Shown here piece after piece: positions 22,871-43,827 of a stretch of 64,000 nucleotides of DNA. Origin of the DNA: Corticium candelabrum (taxonomy: Eukaryota > Porifera > Homoscleromorpha > Homosclerophorida > Plakinidae); assembly GCF_963422355.1 (NCBI RefSeq), contig NC_085099.1:878613-942612 (forward strand), in the 5' to 3' direction. Both the position numbers and the translations under genes were made by a program. The first letter of the stretch is position 1; every line of letters begins with the position of its first letter. Under the pieces are notes generated by a model. That model did no database searches. It saw only the letters and a list, made by a program, of their open reading frames with translations, and had not been told where the DNA came from.

Positions 22871-23415
22871 TGCTTATGGCAGATGCTGAGATTTAATACA
22901 CTCAAGTTCAGAATCCAAGGTCTTGTATGAAGTCCAACATGTATCATATACTACAATTAGGATTTCCTATGTACCCTTTCTAGAAGCCAATGAAAGCTAT
23001 GTGTTATGCTATGTGTTATGAAAGCCTTTTGTTTGAAACATTGTCTATTAATGTCTATAGTTACTTGTTCAAGTCCTATAAATATCAGTCTGAGAGGGTT
23101 GATAACTTAATGCAATGGCATGTAACACATTGCTGCCTTGAGAATCTAGGGCCAGTACAACATCATTGACTGACTGATTTGTTTGTCAAATTTGTCACTA
23201 TTCACTATTGTCAAACTTTCCTCCAAATAACTTTGAGTCAATTATTTATCTAACTGTTAATTAAATTAATTAGAATATAAAGATTTGTTTCACTATCTCT
23301 TTAGAGTCTTCATAAATATTCTGTTTTATACAAAATCCCTACTGTCAACTCGATTTCTTGACTGATGGTGAGTGAGGCACTGACCCAAACCATGAGGTCT
23401 ACAAACAGATGTTCT
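22871..23415. other. 3' flanks between array gene 4 and golgin gene
   Basis: Convergent genes; this stretch should hold both 3' UTRs. Contains ATGTGTTATG direct repeats near 22998-23020. Nothing else seen. Confidence 0.5.
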
Positions 23416-23995
23416 TTAAATTCCAGATAATACATTATATACAATACTAACTTTGTAATCAAGCCAGTCAATGACAAGTCTCTCTTCACCAGCAGTTAAC
23501 TGTAGCAGGGTAGAAATCGCCTTCACTAACTGTCGAGCCTAAATTAAGAAATTCAGTGTTCACTTAACAAACGTCTACAAGATTAGACCACACACACACA
23601 ATGTACAAATGGATATGCCCTTTGAAAAGTTCCAAAGATAGCACCCCTGCCTATTCTAGGTAGGGACCTCTGGTGCTACTCGGAGTTTTAGACTGCGCTG
23701 ACAAACCCCTTGATGCATGACCAGAGCATCAAAGGGCACTGACTTTGGCGCAGCTGCGGGATTGGACCTCAAGTCCACATGTACCCGTATATACTGTGTG
23801 ATGTTCTGCCAAGCCAGCAGTCTAGTCCACCCCAGACAAAGACCAGGTACTCATTTATACTCCTGAGCTGAGAAAGGCAATTGTGTGTGAATTTCTTGCC
23901 CAAGGAAATTACGTTTGTACTCGTCCGCGAACCTACGACCTCAATGTCCCAGATGTTTCCATTCTCCAAATGCAACTCTCTAACCAACTGAGCTA

Positions 23996-24058
<63 letters not shown>

Positions 24059-27000
24059 AGTTTTATCAACCAAGATGATGTAGAATTTTTCTAACTATAC
24101 CTCATGAGCTTGACTACACAAAAACTTGAGAATAACATACTTCAGATACCTGCACAAACCAGTAGGAAGTCAAATATCTCTAACAAACTAGCAAATCATG
24201 CAACAAGCTTTACTCAAAGTTCACATCTCGTCCATCATATTCAACTGTTTTACCATCCGCTGATGTCTGAACTTTCTGGGGAAAAAAACAGAACAAAGAG
24301 CGTTCAATTACAGATAAAGACAAGTGCCATATATATTCATTCCCAATCACTTGTACTCAGACACAGACACTCCTACACTGTGCTAGTCTAATTAACATAC
24401 TCAAATTTGTAATTCCATAATCAAACTTTAATGAACAATTTTGAGCTAACACCTGAAACATACTCAATTCAGTTCAGTTATCCAACACTTTTTTGTGCTT
24501 TATCACATGATCAGTACCAATCATTGGCCTAGTCTTGCCTTAACTACACAGTCTACAACATAACAAATGTTACATATTTGTGTAGCCACAAACAAAGTTC
24601 TAATTTCTATTGTCTTTCAGCAAATTATCCCACAAAAGCAAATATTTCCAAACTTTACGACTGCACAGTAGCTGTGATGAACACGTCAGAACGATATGGT
24701 CGACTTCTTACGTTAACTTAATCTAGGAAGTTGTGTTGAACTCTCATAACATTACTGGACTAAAAGAGTGTTCTCCCTTCACACATGCACGTTATAATGC
24801 TTGATACTCAGTAACTCTACTATATGGCATGACATGGGCTGTTTCCATACATTCCTCATTTAGACATAGTATGTGGGAACTAGATGAACAACTTTGTCAT
24901 ACAGCCATGACAGTATTACTAGCTCTCTGTGAAGTGTTTTCTTCAAGTCTGCCATTCTCTGCTGCTGAGTTTTGAGTGCCTACAGTTAGGGAACAGACTC
25001 TCTTTAGCCACAAACTCTTTAATTAATAATTGCCACCATGACAAAAACCTTGTTTTTCTCTAACAACTGCTCCTCTAAGTCTGTCTTTTCCTGCTGCAGC
25101 CGATCCATCTATAACACACATTTTGTATTCACACATAATGCCCAAACAACTGAATGCTATTTCTGCATGCTACGGCTTTATCAGCTAATCAGGACTTACC
25201 TGTTGCTGCCAGTCTGTTGTCGAATCTTGTTGAATGTTCAAAGTAGCTGGCTGGTAAGTCTCTGCCTTTCTTTCTTGCTGTTCAAGCTTTACTTCAAGAG
25301 ATTGCACTTGTTCATACAGCTCTTCAATTGTCCTTTGCTTGTCTGTGATTAGGTCATGATCAAATAAATCTCTGCTACACTGCATCAAAAAGAATGTCGA
25401 ATGCCTCCCCACCTGTTGCATTTCGTTCATGCACTGCAGATGCATCAGCCACTTGCTGCCGAAGAGTTTCAACTGAACAACCCTTTTGTACTCATTCACA
25501 CTAAAATTACTGATGATTACTAAGCTAGTCACCTTCCTTTTGTCGATCTTGCAGACACTGTTGCAACCTCTCTACATTCCTCTCTGACTGCTCTGACATT
25601 TGTTGACTAGTGTCCTCGGCTTTTAATATCAGCTCATCCTAAGATCTTAGATCATTATCATGTTGTATATAATATTATTCGTTATCAATACCTTCTGTTG
25701 AATTTCCTCTTTCAGTTGATCAATCTGTTGTATCCTGACCTTTACTGACTGCTGCAATTCCATGTGCTACATGGGTACAACAAACAATGAAGTTGCAGCA
25801 ATAAATCAGTGCAGCTGTATACACTAATGTATTATATACTTAATTGAAGATTATAATTTACGAGCAGTTGGTTCGTGCTAATACTGTTTAAAGAACACCA
25901 GAAATACAAACCTTTCGTTGCATGTCTTCGAGCTCAGTACGAGAAGCAGTCGAAGTTGTCCGGTTCGCTTCCTTTAGAGTCTCTACGGTTGCCTGCAATC
26001 ATTCACACACTTAGTAAATGTACATGCCATCTCAACTAGTCAATCAATTTGCCTTACTCGAAGCTGGTCAGCTTCTTCTGTTAGTTTGACCCTTGCTGCT
26101 TGGTGGGAATCACAGCTAGATACCAGCTCCTTGTTCTTCTCACACAATGCAGTCTAGACACACAAGTAGACGTTGCAGTTAACTTTTTACAACAGTCATG
26201 CAGCCAAATTGATAATTGTTAGATTACACAGTACATACTACATGTTCTGTAAATACATATACATACATAAATAAAATATATAAAATGTAAAATAATATAG
26301 TATATAATTAATATACACACACAATATGTATGTAAAATTCTACACTGACAGTTGCTTACTATAGTGTTATTGTGATTTTGAGAGTCTCTATCTCGAGCCT
26401 CTTGCAAGTCGGACAGCTGTAGTGGATATTAACACATTGGTTGTAATACTATACTGCAGTGTCTCATTATTTACTCACCTTCAGTTGCAGCTGCTTCACT
26501 TCATCGTTTAGCGTTCTGATACTAAACTGGTCCACTCTTCGTTCTTGTACAAGTGACTCACTCTGTCAGAATAAACAATACATCTTGTTAACTTCTCAAT
26601 AAAACAAGACAAGCTTCGTGCCTGTGACTTCAGATGGGCAATGTCTTCACGATGTTGCATCTCAAGTTGAGCTATCTGACTCTTTGTTTCTGAAAGTGTT
26701 AACTCAAGACCGTCCCTCTTCACAACATTAATAATTGATATCAATATCAAGTCAATAACAAACAAACTATAAGATGTGCTTACCTCTTTTAGAACAGCCT
26801 GAACATGATCACTGTCTGACATTTCTGTATCTTTGAGTCTACAAAGACACTACATTACACCTAAACAGTCACGATGATTGAGAGATTACAACCTCTGTTC
26901 AAGCAGTTGGATTCTTTCCTGAAGCTCCTCTGCACTTGAATGGTGTTGATTCTTTACATTTTCCAGCTAAAACAACAACAAACATGAAAGAACTTTGTAG

Positions 27001-28147
27001 TAACAACACAACGCACGCAACAGAATAATTTATGTCATTTATGTGCTTGTCAATAACTATCTGATAAAATTAGCCAACGATTTCCGTCAGCTGAAAGTCT
27101 TGCAAAATTAAACAGTAAGAATTGATGCAGCCATGCACGTTACTTCTATCAATTCAAGATACAGAGACACTGCTCACAATATAGACGTAACAATACTAAA
27201 GATCGATGACTGGATAGACTGCAAAGCATGTACATGTCAGGCAACATACCTTTCTTTCTAATTCAGTGTTACTTCTTTGTGTCACTAAAAGTTGTGACTG
27301 CAGATCGTTAACAGACTCGTGTGCTGTCTGCAGCTCCGTTGTCACCTTTTGAATTAGTCAAGTACACTCAACACGAGGCAACAAACTGCTTTCTGTCAGC
27401 TGCATACTTTCATTAAGTTTGTTGCTTTGAGTTCAAGCTCTTGCTGAAGTAATCTACTTCGATGTCGAGAGTCTTCTAGATTGGTCTCTATAGTAGTCAA
27501 ATGTATTCCTTGTTTTTCACTGAGCATGCACACAATTAAATCAAGTGAAAAAGGACATTCTACTCTACAATTCCTACAATGCAAAGCTTACATTTCCGCT
27601 TGAAGAGATGTGATCTGTTGGCGTAGCTGTTCATTGCATTTCAATTTGTCTTTCGATTCCATATCAAATTGATCTTGCATCTGTCAATGTAGATCACTTG
27701 CTTAGCGAATAGAAGAACCCCAATACGTTAATGTACCTTCCTGCATTTCTGCCCTAGCTCGTTTGCTGTGGATACTGCTGCTTCATAGTCCGAACTGGGC
27801 ACACTACCGCTCTTATAAACCAAAGCCTCCTGTTGTAAATCACTTATTTTCTATCACACAGAGCGCCATGAGCTAACACATTCCTAGAAGCTTGACCCTC
27901 GAATTAAACCTGCTCCAAGAGGCCTACGACTTTCTTTAGGTCATCTATTTGCTGTGAAATGAATAGACAAACATTGGTATTATAGTTAACTGTAAGTAAT
28001 GATGTTGATCAAGCAGTTGTTAGCTCACTTTGTCTCTTATAGCTACTTCTTCCTCCATAAAAATTTCAGAAGTCCTTGTTTCCTTTTGTAAATCATTCTT
28101 GCCATCCGCCTATTAGCAACCACAAAATATAAAGTGACACACAAACA

Positions 28148-28202
<55 letters not shown>

Positions 28203-29059
28203 CTCACACATGGTGAAACGATAAAGTTAAACGAAAAATGTCAGGAGCTGCTTTTCCAAGGTTACAGCTGGGCTCCTGTGTGCTACTCAGAAGAACACTA
28301 TGGGCCTGCACTAGCCATCTCGTGGAGCCGGGTCAGGTACTCGCAAGAGCACCACCGGATTGTGACGCCAACTGAGATTGAGCACCCAAATTCCCAACAA
28401 GGACCTCAGTCGCTGATGGTCAAGTCAGAGTCGGTGGCTGGCATGCTACCGTCCCCAGTCAAAGACCAGGCATTCATTTAAAATCATGCTCTTGAATTAA
28501 TTGAGAAAGGCAATTGTCTCTCAATAGAGATAATTCCTACGCTGCATAAGCATAGGAACTGTAGAAGCCAAAGGGACCATGGTGCCTAGTAATATTCCTA
28601 CCTCACTGCATTACTCCTAAATGCTAGAGAGCTACTGTATATGTTGCACAAGATTGTAATGTTTGGTCCACAAACCACGAAAACTTTTTATGCTTACGCA
28701 CTGATCAAATCAGAGATCAATTTGTTCTTAATACATGTATACGTACACTACTGCCATTGTTAACTTAATTATGTGGCATCTTCTAATACACCAAAACCAC
28801 AGCAGACGTTACTCCCCTAGGGACACCTTATAATTATGTAGCACAATAGGTCATTTCTTACAAAATTTCTATGACTGTCGTCTTCATTGGAGTGTATAGA
28901 AATTCCCAATGATGTTTGTTCGACTTCATTTTCGTCTTCTCTTTCCGACGTCGAACTCAGACGAACTGGACCTCCGGGTTTAGCTTCGACACGACTCGGA
29001 GAAAACACAATCTTAGCTTTCTGATCGCTCTCGATCTTCTTCTTCAGTCCTCGAAACAT
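23416..29059 (-). CDS. GOLGA1: Golgin-97 homologue (GRIP-domain Golgi coiled-coil protein)
   Basis: trans-Golgi tether; in the family the C-terminal GRIP domain binds Arl1 through an invariant Tyr. Start at 29059 (MFRGLKKKIESDQKAK), matching the MF-x-x-LKKKI start of golgin-97. Exon 1 (28862-29059) is followed by many small exons of Gln/Glu/Leu-rich coiled coil (for example 28030-28110). The GRIP domain is split over 24214-24275 (ends DVNF-E), 24101-24149 (YLKYVILKFLCSQAHE) and 23416-23538 (ARQLVKAISTLLQLTAGEE then LDYK), with stop at 23416-23418. The order NFEYLK...LVKAIS.LL.L...E is the GRIP signature closest to golgin-97. The gene hosts a SINE in the last intron and SINE sequence plus a (CT)n in its first intron. 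It shares a short divergent promoter with KIFAP3. Intermediate exon borders were not all resolved. Confidence 0.85.
23600..24057 (-). mobile_element. tRNA-derived SINE, minus strand, in golgin intron
   Basis: On the minus strand a (TG)n array (24000-24057) runs into GTAGCTCAGTTGGTTAGAGAG, a clean A-box, then a B-box-like GGTTCGCGGAC near 23930, then the shared body ('ATTTCCTTGGGCAAGAAAT', 'GAGTATAAATGAGTACCTGG'). The 3' end near 23600 again meets a short TG tract. It lies between the last two exons of the golgin gene and looks intact. Confidence 0.8.
28149..28199. repeat. (CT)n microsatellite
   Basis: About 25 uninterrupted CT units in the first intron of the golgin gene, adjoining the SINE-related sequence that follows. 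Confidence 0.95.
28200..28560 (-). mobile_element. Head-less SINE copy in golgin intron 1
   Basis: The minus strand shares body words with the other SINEs (TGAATGCCTGGTCTTTGACTGGGG region, CAATTGCCTTTCTC), but the tRNA-like head is absent and the sequence is more diverged. It ends at the (CT)n array. Probably an older or different subfamily. Confidence 0.5.
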
Positions 29060-29156
29060 TCTATTAACATTGATATCTACCAGCTGTAACCACGGCAATG
29101 GCTCCACCCACGCGTTTCCCTAGTTTGTTACTGTTTGCTGTTTTGTGGGGATAAGG
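29060..29156. promoter_or_regulatory. Divergent promoter of GOLGA1 and KIFAP3
   Basis: Only 97 bp separate the two start codons, so 5' UTRs and core promoters must overlap. No TATA box is evident. Bidirectional activity is inferred from spacing. Confidence 0.6.
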
Positions 29157-37970
<8,814 letters not shown>

Positions 37971-38170
37971 ACGATTGTGCTTGCTAACCGGATTGGCTTA
38001 GTCTGAACGTGACGTCACCGGGATTGCCATCATCATCTGGAGACCACTGACTACGCATCAACAAACGCGAATTGACATAGCGGGATAGGTTGTTGCCTCT
38101 TGATACAGCGTCACAAATACAGTAGGCAGAGGTAACTACATCCTGGTGCACTCTGTGTATGTACATGTAA

Positions 38171-38630
38171 AGTATTTTAGTGTAATGACCCTAACCTGGT
38201 CGCGTGAGATCGGCGATCAGCTTACCACCTGTAATGCAAAGCCGCTGCTTGCCTCCTCCCGTGTAAATTAGGGGACACTTCACCTCCAAGACAAACATTG
38301 TAACAGCTCGAGGAGAAGGCCCCTGCGCTGGTGTGTGTATGAGAGGCGCAAAGCAAGACTGTCATATATTCAGAGTTCACTGTCTAGCCCACGGCTCCAA
38401 ACCAACGCCTACTTCTCCGTAGAACCCACGCACGACAAAAGAGCGAAGGTATAAAAACGCGTGCACCTAGCGAACATGTCAAGTACAAGTAACAGTCGGC
38501 CACCATTTGATTCCGTTGCTAAAGTAATCTGTATCACTTCTGTTATTCTGAAAAACAGGCGGATGACTCCGGTTCAGTGGAAAAAAACGTGGCAGGGATA
38601 AAGTAAGAAGGACAGGTTAAAAGCTCGTCG
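38171..38630. other. Intergenic, nothing recognised
   Basis: Between the convergent KIFAP3 and SPRY genes; UTRs expected. No repeat or coding signal. Confidence 0.5.
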
Positions 38631-39329
38631 TTATGCCATACCATAGTAATTTAGAAGCGTCACTTGTTCCTTGGGATTATCCAAGCTAGCGCTAGGATAC
38701 ACCTCATCGTCCTCAAATTCGAATTCCGGTTCAGATTGAAACGTACGCCCGTTCTTCTGCCACTGGATAGTCTTCCGGTCCATGTCTAGTCTCACTGAGA
38801 TGATATCCCCTGTGTCATAGCCTCGCTCTGACCCTCTAGTGTCTGGAATCTCTCGCCGTCCCGTCACCATGTTGCCATCACTGCGCAGAGCGATCTCGCC
38901 CTGACGAAACGGATGAGGCTTACCATCGAAAATCTGCGGGCAGCCATCGCTCTTACGCTTGTTCGTCACGACGCCGATCTGCATCCAACTCCGACAGCGA
39001 GACACGTCGACGCGGATACTCCACGCGTGTCGGCCGGTTGTGAAGCCGTGCGCTAGTCCATTCGGCATCTTGACTAGTGTCGTGCTGTAGCCTTTACCCA
39101 CATACACGATAGTCCTATTTTCATTGCTCAGCTCTACTTGGTCTTGTCTCGACGCGGGGTCGAACGTCACCATCTCTACGATGGGAGGTTCATGCTCGAC
39201 CGACCCGTCTGCGACCCATTGTCTCAATCCAGCTTCAACCTCAGCTATTAGCTTCTTATTCCGGGATGGCAAGTTGTTGGCTGTTGGAGCTCCTTCTGTT
39301 TGTTTCACACAACCTAAGCAGTTCCCCAT
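38631..39329 (-). CDS. Intronless SPRY-domain protein with N-terminal acylation motif
   Basis: I start at the internal ATG at 39329, giving 232 aa, because it opens MGNCLGCVKQ, a textbook myristoylation (MG) plus palmitoylation (C) signal as in Src-family kinases; the frame stays open upstream for 65 codons without other sense. From about residue 45 onward there is a SPRY/B30.2 fold: GRHAWSIRVDVSRCRSWMQIGVV, ..GEIALRSDGN.., GDIISVRLDMDRKTIQWQKNGR, VYPSASL. SPRY domains bind proteins, often in ubiquitin ligases or trafficking; no RING or SOCS box is present, so it is probably a membrane-tethered adaptor. No introns, unlike most neighbours, so a retrocopy origin is possible. Confidence 0.8.
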   Translation of the reverse strand: MGNCLGCVKQTEGAPTANNLPSRNKKLIAEVEAGLRQWVADGSVEHEPPIVEMVTFDPASRQDQVELSNENRTIVYVGKGYSTTLVKMPNGLAHGFTTGRHAWSIRVDVSRCRSWMQIGVVTNKRKSDGCPQIFDGKPHPFRQGEIALRSDGNMVTGRREIPDTRGSERGYDTGDIISVRLDMDRKTIQWQKNGRTFQSEPEFEFEDDEVYPSASLDNPKEQVTLLNYYGMA

Positions 39330-39682
39330 AGCTCCACACCCAGTTAGCGCATCACAAACAGGCCCTTTCTTCCAACAACACAAACCGCTGTCCACAAGAT
39401 TACTCTCTCCACACGTTATTCTAACTTCAGCTAACGCAGAGGACCGGTCGACAGCTCCGTGTGACGTTTCAGCGCCTGAAAATTCGTGGAATCCACCAAC
39501 ACTGCTATGGCGGCAGCTTAGCAATAAACCGGAGCTGCGCAGGCGTGATTAGATACTAAACCGCCAAATGCCCGTATGCGTGGAGCCGCACCTAAAACCG
39601 GAACTGATGTCATGCTTCAGAAACCGCTTTTCTAAACACTTGCTACGCGTGAACTCGTTATCTAAGAAGGTGCAGCACGTCA

Positions 39683-40289
39683 CTAGGTTGAATACTTTTG
39701 GCGAATTCGGTCTCGAGTAGCTTGTCTGTGTTGTTTCGCGCTCTGCAATCTCTCAACTCGATCAGCTCGAATTTTTTCTTGTCTTTCTGCCTCCTGTGCC
39801 CTCTTCTCTTCCTGCTTCCCATTTTCTATCATCTTATTGGCATGCGACACGTGGTGAGCGGCTTCAAGGGCTTCTAGCCATCTGAGAGTAAACAAACCAC
39901 AGAAGAATAATCAATCATTCAAATTGAATGAAAAAAGCATTAGCAGAAGTTAGACAACGTTACTAGCTGTCCCGTTTACCGTACCGTTCGAAGGTCTGTT
40001 CACTTGTCGTCTGTAAGACCATGTCACGTGTTTCTGGACCTGCACCTTCAAGCTTGATGACTAGCTTCCTTGATTCTAAGAAACCACATATTTATACAAT
40101 AATACATATAACTAGAATATTGTAAGTAGAATAATATAAGTTGAAATTTGCTAGAGAAATGAAGGACAGATGGTAAACAGACAGACACTAGAGAGAGACA
40201 AACAATTATGCATGTAGACAGACATGGACAAGCACAGATAGGAAGATGACAAAGACTAGAAAGTTCTAGAGATTTGGGGTCAAACACGG

Positions 40290-40356
<67 letters not shown>

Positions 40357-41032
40357 CAAGCAAGAAAGGTGGACGAGCAGGTAGGCAGGCAGCGTAGACA
40401 TGCCATCCTGTATGTCATGATCGACATTGGCGATCAACTAAACCTGCTACTGTTCCTGCTTGCTTGAAGTGTAGCACTTGTCCTACATCTGTTAACACAA
40501 TACTCCGACTTCCATCAGCTGCAGTTGCAAATAATAAAGAGCACTAATCACGTAATTGAAAAATATTAGAATCCAAGACCAGGAGCATTACCTCTTGCAG
40601 TATCAACAAGCGGAGACGACTTTGAGTTGCTCCAATGAAGCGTTTGGCACCCTCTTTTATCTGTCAGCCAAAAGTGTCGACTGTGTTGATCTTTGCCATC
40701 TCTTGAATATTTGACAAACTCCGCCCCTGCCAGTGACAATCACGTGACGTGTTTCTAAAACCCACTCAAATTTGCATACCTTCTTGCACCATATCACCGT
40801 ACTTAAAATACAGAGCGTGACAGTATGCACATATTCTCTTTCCTCGATAGGCCGGAGGATACTTCTCGCCCATAACGAAAGAGCACGGCTCTCCGGAGAA
40901 GATACCGCCACAGTAGCGACAGTGATGTCTCCTGTTCAGAAACGAGAAGTTCAGGTGACACTTTTGACATTTTCTTACGTTTTCGTCAGGAATCCAGCTG
41001 GACTCGCCACATTCGTCCAGCTGGAAGGTCAT
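39683..41032 (-). CDS. FYVE-PH protein A, canonical FYVE finger
   Basis: Five exons in phase: 40780-41032, 40592-40726, 40444-40518, 39985-40075 and 39683-39881, giving 250 aa. Exon 1 is a FYVE zinc finger: WIPD, C-x2-C, then RRHHCRYCG and RICAYC, with the residues that bind PI3P on endosomes. Exons 2-4 form a PH domain (EFVKYSRDGK..RHFWLTD....TLHWS, ending QTFERWLEAL). The last exon adds a basic/Glu coiled-coil tail (EKRAQEAERQEKIRADRVER). Start at MTFQLDE chosen because it sits closest before the finger; an upstream in-frame ATG at 41071 is possible. Likely an endosomal adaptor. Gene B immediately upstream is a paralogue. Confidence 0.82.
40290..40352. repeat. (CA)n microsatellite
   Basis: Pure CA tract in an intron of FYVE-PH gene A. 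Confidence 0.95.
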
Positions 41033-41057
41033 TTGCACAGACGTGGGGTAGAGGAAC

Positions 41058-41095
41058 GTCGAAAGTGTCACGTGATGTCGAAAGTGTCACGTGAT
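41058..41095. promoter_or_regulatory. Tandem 19-bp duplication carrying TCACGTGA
   Basis: GTCGAAAGTGTCACGTGAT occurs twice back to back, 26-63 bp before the FYVE-PH A start codon. Each copy holds a palindromic E-box core CACGTG flanked T/A, the type bound by MiT/TFE or USF factors. Regulatory role is inferred. Confidence 0.45.
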
Positions 41096-41775
41096 TCATT
41101 CATGACGCCTACGTACACATAATTTGCTATTTGTCAGGCGGACGTTGTGCAATTGCGTGCTATAAAAGTGCTTTCACCCCCTCTGTGAGATACTCAGTTC
41201 AGGTTTTGCTTAATTAATTAAATAATATACTGCCATACTACATTTGCAACTGATTTAATTAAGTTAATTAATTAAGTTAATAAAGTGTCCCATGAAGTAA
41301 GAACATACAATGCCATTGAATAGACATAAAATAATGACTAAACACATGAATACTGTACACACTGCTGTAGTTAGTAGAGTGAGTTAATCTATGAGTAATC
41401 TATAATCATAGATCATGATAAATATTTAGTAAGCGGATCGAACAATTACTTTACATTTAGAAGTTGCTGCTAGAAGTGACTGGATAGTGTAAATTTTGTA
41501 TGTTAATGCATGGCGATCTCTAGTGATTTTATTTTCGCTAGTCATTTTATTTTTGCCCCTTAAAATTTTAAGAGGACTGCTATGACCTTGGGTGCAATAG
41601 ACGAGAATAACAATAACACTTACAATAATTATTATAGTCTGTTGCAGTTCCAACTAGACAACCCTGTCTCCTTCATAACCAGGGTCACTAAATAATTAAG
41701 CTGCTACATACTCCAGCTAAACTGCAGGTACGTATTTGATCAAGAAGAGTACTGTACACTAAAGTTTGCAAAATC
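41096..41775. other. Intergenic, AT-rich, nothing recognised
   Basis: Between FYVE-PH genes A and B. Rich in TTAATTAA words near 41211-41280. No gene seen. Confidence 0.5.
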
Positions 41776-42878
41776 TTACACACTCTGGTATGAAAAATAT
41801 TTCTTTTGTTTTTCCTTCAGCTTGACACGTTTTTCTGTCCTTTCTCGTTGTCTCATCGATGCCTTCATCTCTTTATTAGAAACAATTACATGATGTACTG
41901 CTTGCAGTGCTCTCAGCCATCTGGTCACAAAACCAACAATACACATAATAGTAGCATCTTGGTACAGTGCAATTGTTAATTAATTAAACAACTAGCTGTC
42001 TAATATGTGTAAGTACCTGTGGTATGTTTCCTTCACTGTTGTTTCAAATATAAGCAAGCCGAGCTGTCCATCTAGCCATATGACATACACAGGGGAAGAC
42101 TGACTCGATATTTCCCCTTTCAAACATGTCACCATTACATACCAAAAAAGTGAGTTCAATTATTATATTATTGTTACCAGATGCACTAGTAAATTTATGA
42201 ATTGCGGGTCTAGACTGTCCAGAGACCTCACTCACTTTTGAGAGATCGATACTATTAGAACTTCTTCCTTGAAAAAAGTATATTAATTAATCGATTAAAG
42301 TCAACAAAGAGACAGCTTGTTTATTCTTATAGTTACTAAAATTGAGTGTACACAAAGACAGCTTCAAGTACAAAAGTTACCGGTTTCCTCACTTCTTACC
42401 AGGTGAACTTACTAGTTTTTCTAGATCTTAACTTTCGCCAACAAAGACTAACGACCGGTACACTTCCGGGTTCCACTGTTAACCATACCAGACGTTCACC
42501 AGTCGTTTTTCCATCATGTTTTCTCTGTCTCTTGTTGAATGTATCACCTCGCACTACGTTGTCTGTATGGGTAGGATCGAAGGAAACAAAATGGAAGAGC
42601 CAGCAGTAATCGCAGACGCGTATTATTTTGGCCCCATGATGTGTCTTGTTTCCGGTCTTGAGCGCGCTGACAACTCGCGAACAAGACTCTGATCTACAGA
42701 CGACGTGTCCACACGTTCTACAATGATCACGGTGATCTCTCATCGACAGGCCACAACAGCAAGGCTTCAGTAAAAGCCTGTTGCACGACTTGCAGTCGAC
42801 TTCATTCCTCCAGAATGCTTCATCGCACTCGAGAAGAAAAGAGGAGCCAGTAACTGCAGCCATACGAAATTGGACCAT
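41776..42878 (-). CDS. FYVE-PH protein B, degenerate FYVE finger
   Basis: Tandem paralogue of gene A, same strand. Exon 1 (about 42413-42878) encodes a Cys-rich finger: C-x2-C, CCC, then DHRDHCRTCGHVVC and RVCDYC. The basic RRHHCR core and the WxPD motif are lost, so PI3P binding is doubtful. A middle part (about 42265 down to 42019) gives a PH-like strand region ending IFETTVKETYHR. The last exon (41776-41929) starts WLRALQAVHHVIVSNK and ends in a basic coiled tail, matching WLEALEAAHHVSHANK of gene A. The middle exon borders are uncertain. Starts at 42878 or 42863. Confidence 0.65.
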
Positions 42879-43201
42879 TCAAATAGTCAGTTGTATGACG
42901 TAGACGTGCCTTTTACAGTAGTAATACGGTTGCGCGCGCATTCTTTTTAGAAAGGGGCGTGGCTAGCAAGCTTGGACGTACAGTACACTCACAGTTGACA
43001 CAAATTAGACTGCAAAAAGCTATAGACAAAGATATACAGAATCTATAGTTATAACGTTGAAAGCAATGGAAGTTTGATCGAATCCTGTATGCGAAGAGCA
43101 CGAATCAGGAGCCTAGAGGCTTCTGTGGACGTAAAAATGTTTGGGTATCCGAGGGCTTCCGGTTTGACTGTGGGTGCGTGTTTCCGGTGGCGGACAGTTT
43201 A

Positions 43202-43788
43202 ATGTCTTGCTTTTGGAAGACGCTGTGCTGTTGCTGCTGCAGGTTAACTCACATCAATGGTTTACTCACCGTTTGTTACACTGATTTTTGCGACTGTGTG
43301 GCACGTGACAGTCGTGTGACCAGCACAGGGAAGCCGGAGACTCAACTTGAATTATATTGTTGCTGTGTTTTTCTCCTTCTCTAGAGAACGAGAGTATGAA
43401 TCTGTTCAAGGTTCGAACTCTTCTTCATCGGCATCGGAGGTTTGCGTCATAGCTAACATACTTTATCTAATTATGACATACTTGCTTTTGGATGGAACTT
43501 GTTTAGTTGCTAAGTTCTGTTGCTCGACAAGAAACACAACGTCCGAAGCAAAGGCTAATTAAAGCATATGCTGGGTAATTAATAATACATAAATAAATCT
43601 TTGTTTTTATGATGAATTGATTGAACTAGTAATGAGGGCTAGTACCTAAGTATGTAGAGACAAGCATATGACAAAGCATACGATTGAATTTTTTGTGTCT
43701 GTTTTCTCTGTCGTTTTGTCGGTATGTATGTCTGTATGTGTGTCTGTCTATCTGTCTGTCAATCACATATATTTGAACTTTTATCTAT

Positions 43789-43827
<39 letters not shown>

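Noticed and set aside
22624-22947. Acidic Pro-Asp repeat protein on the minus strand
   Set aside because: Antisense of the Ser-Gly coding repeat; the plus frame joins in phase to the Ig exon of array gene 4.
39124-39552. 142-aa plus-strand frame
   Set aside because: Antisense shadow of the SPRY gene.
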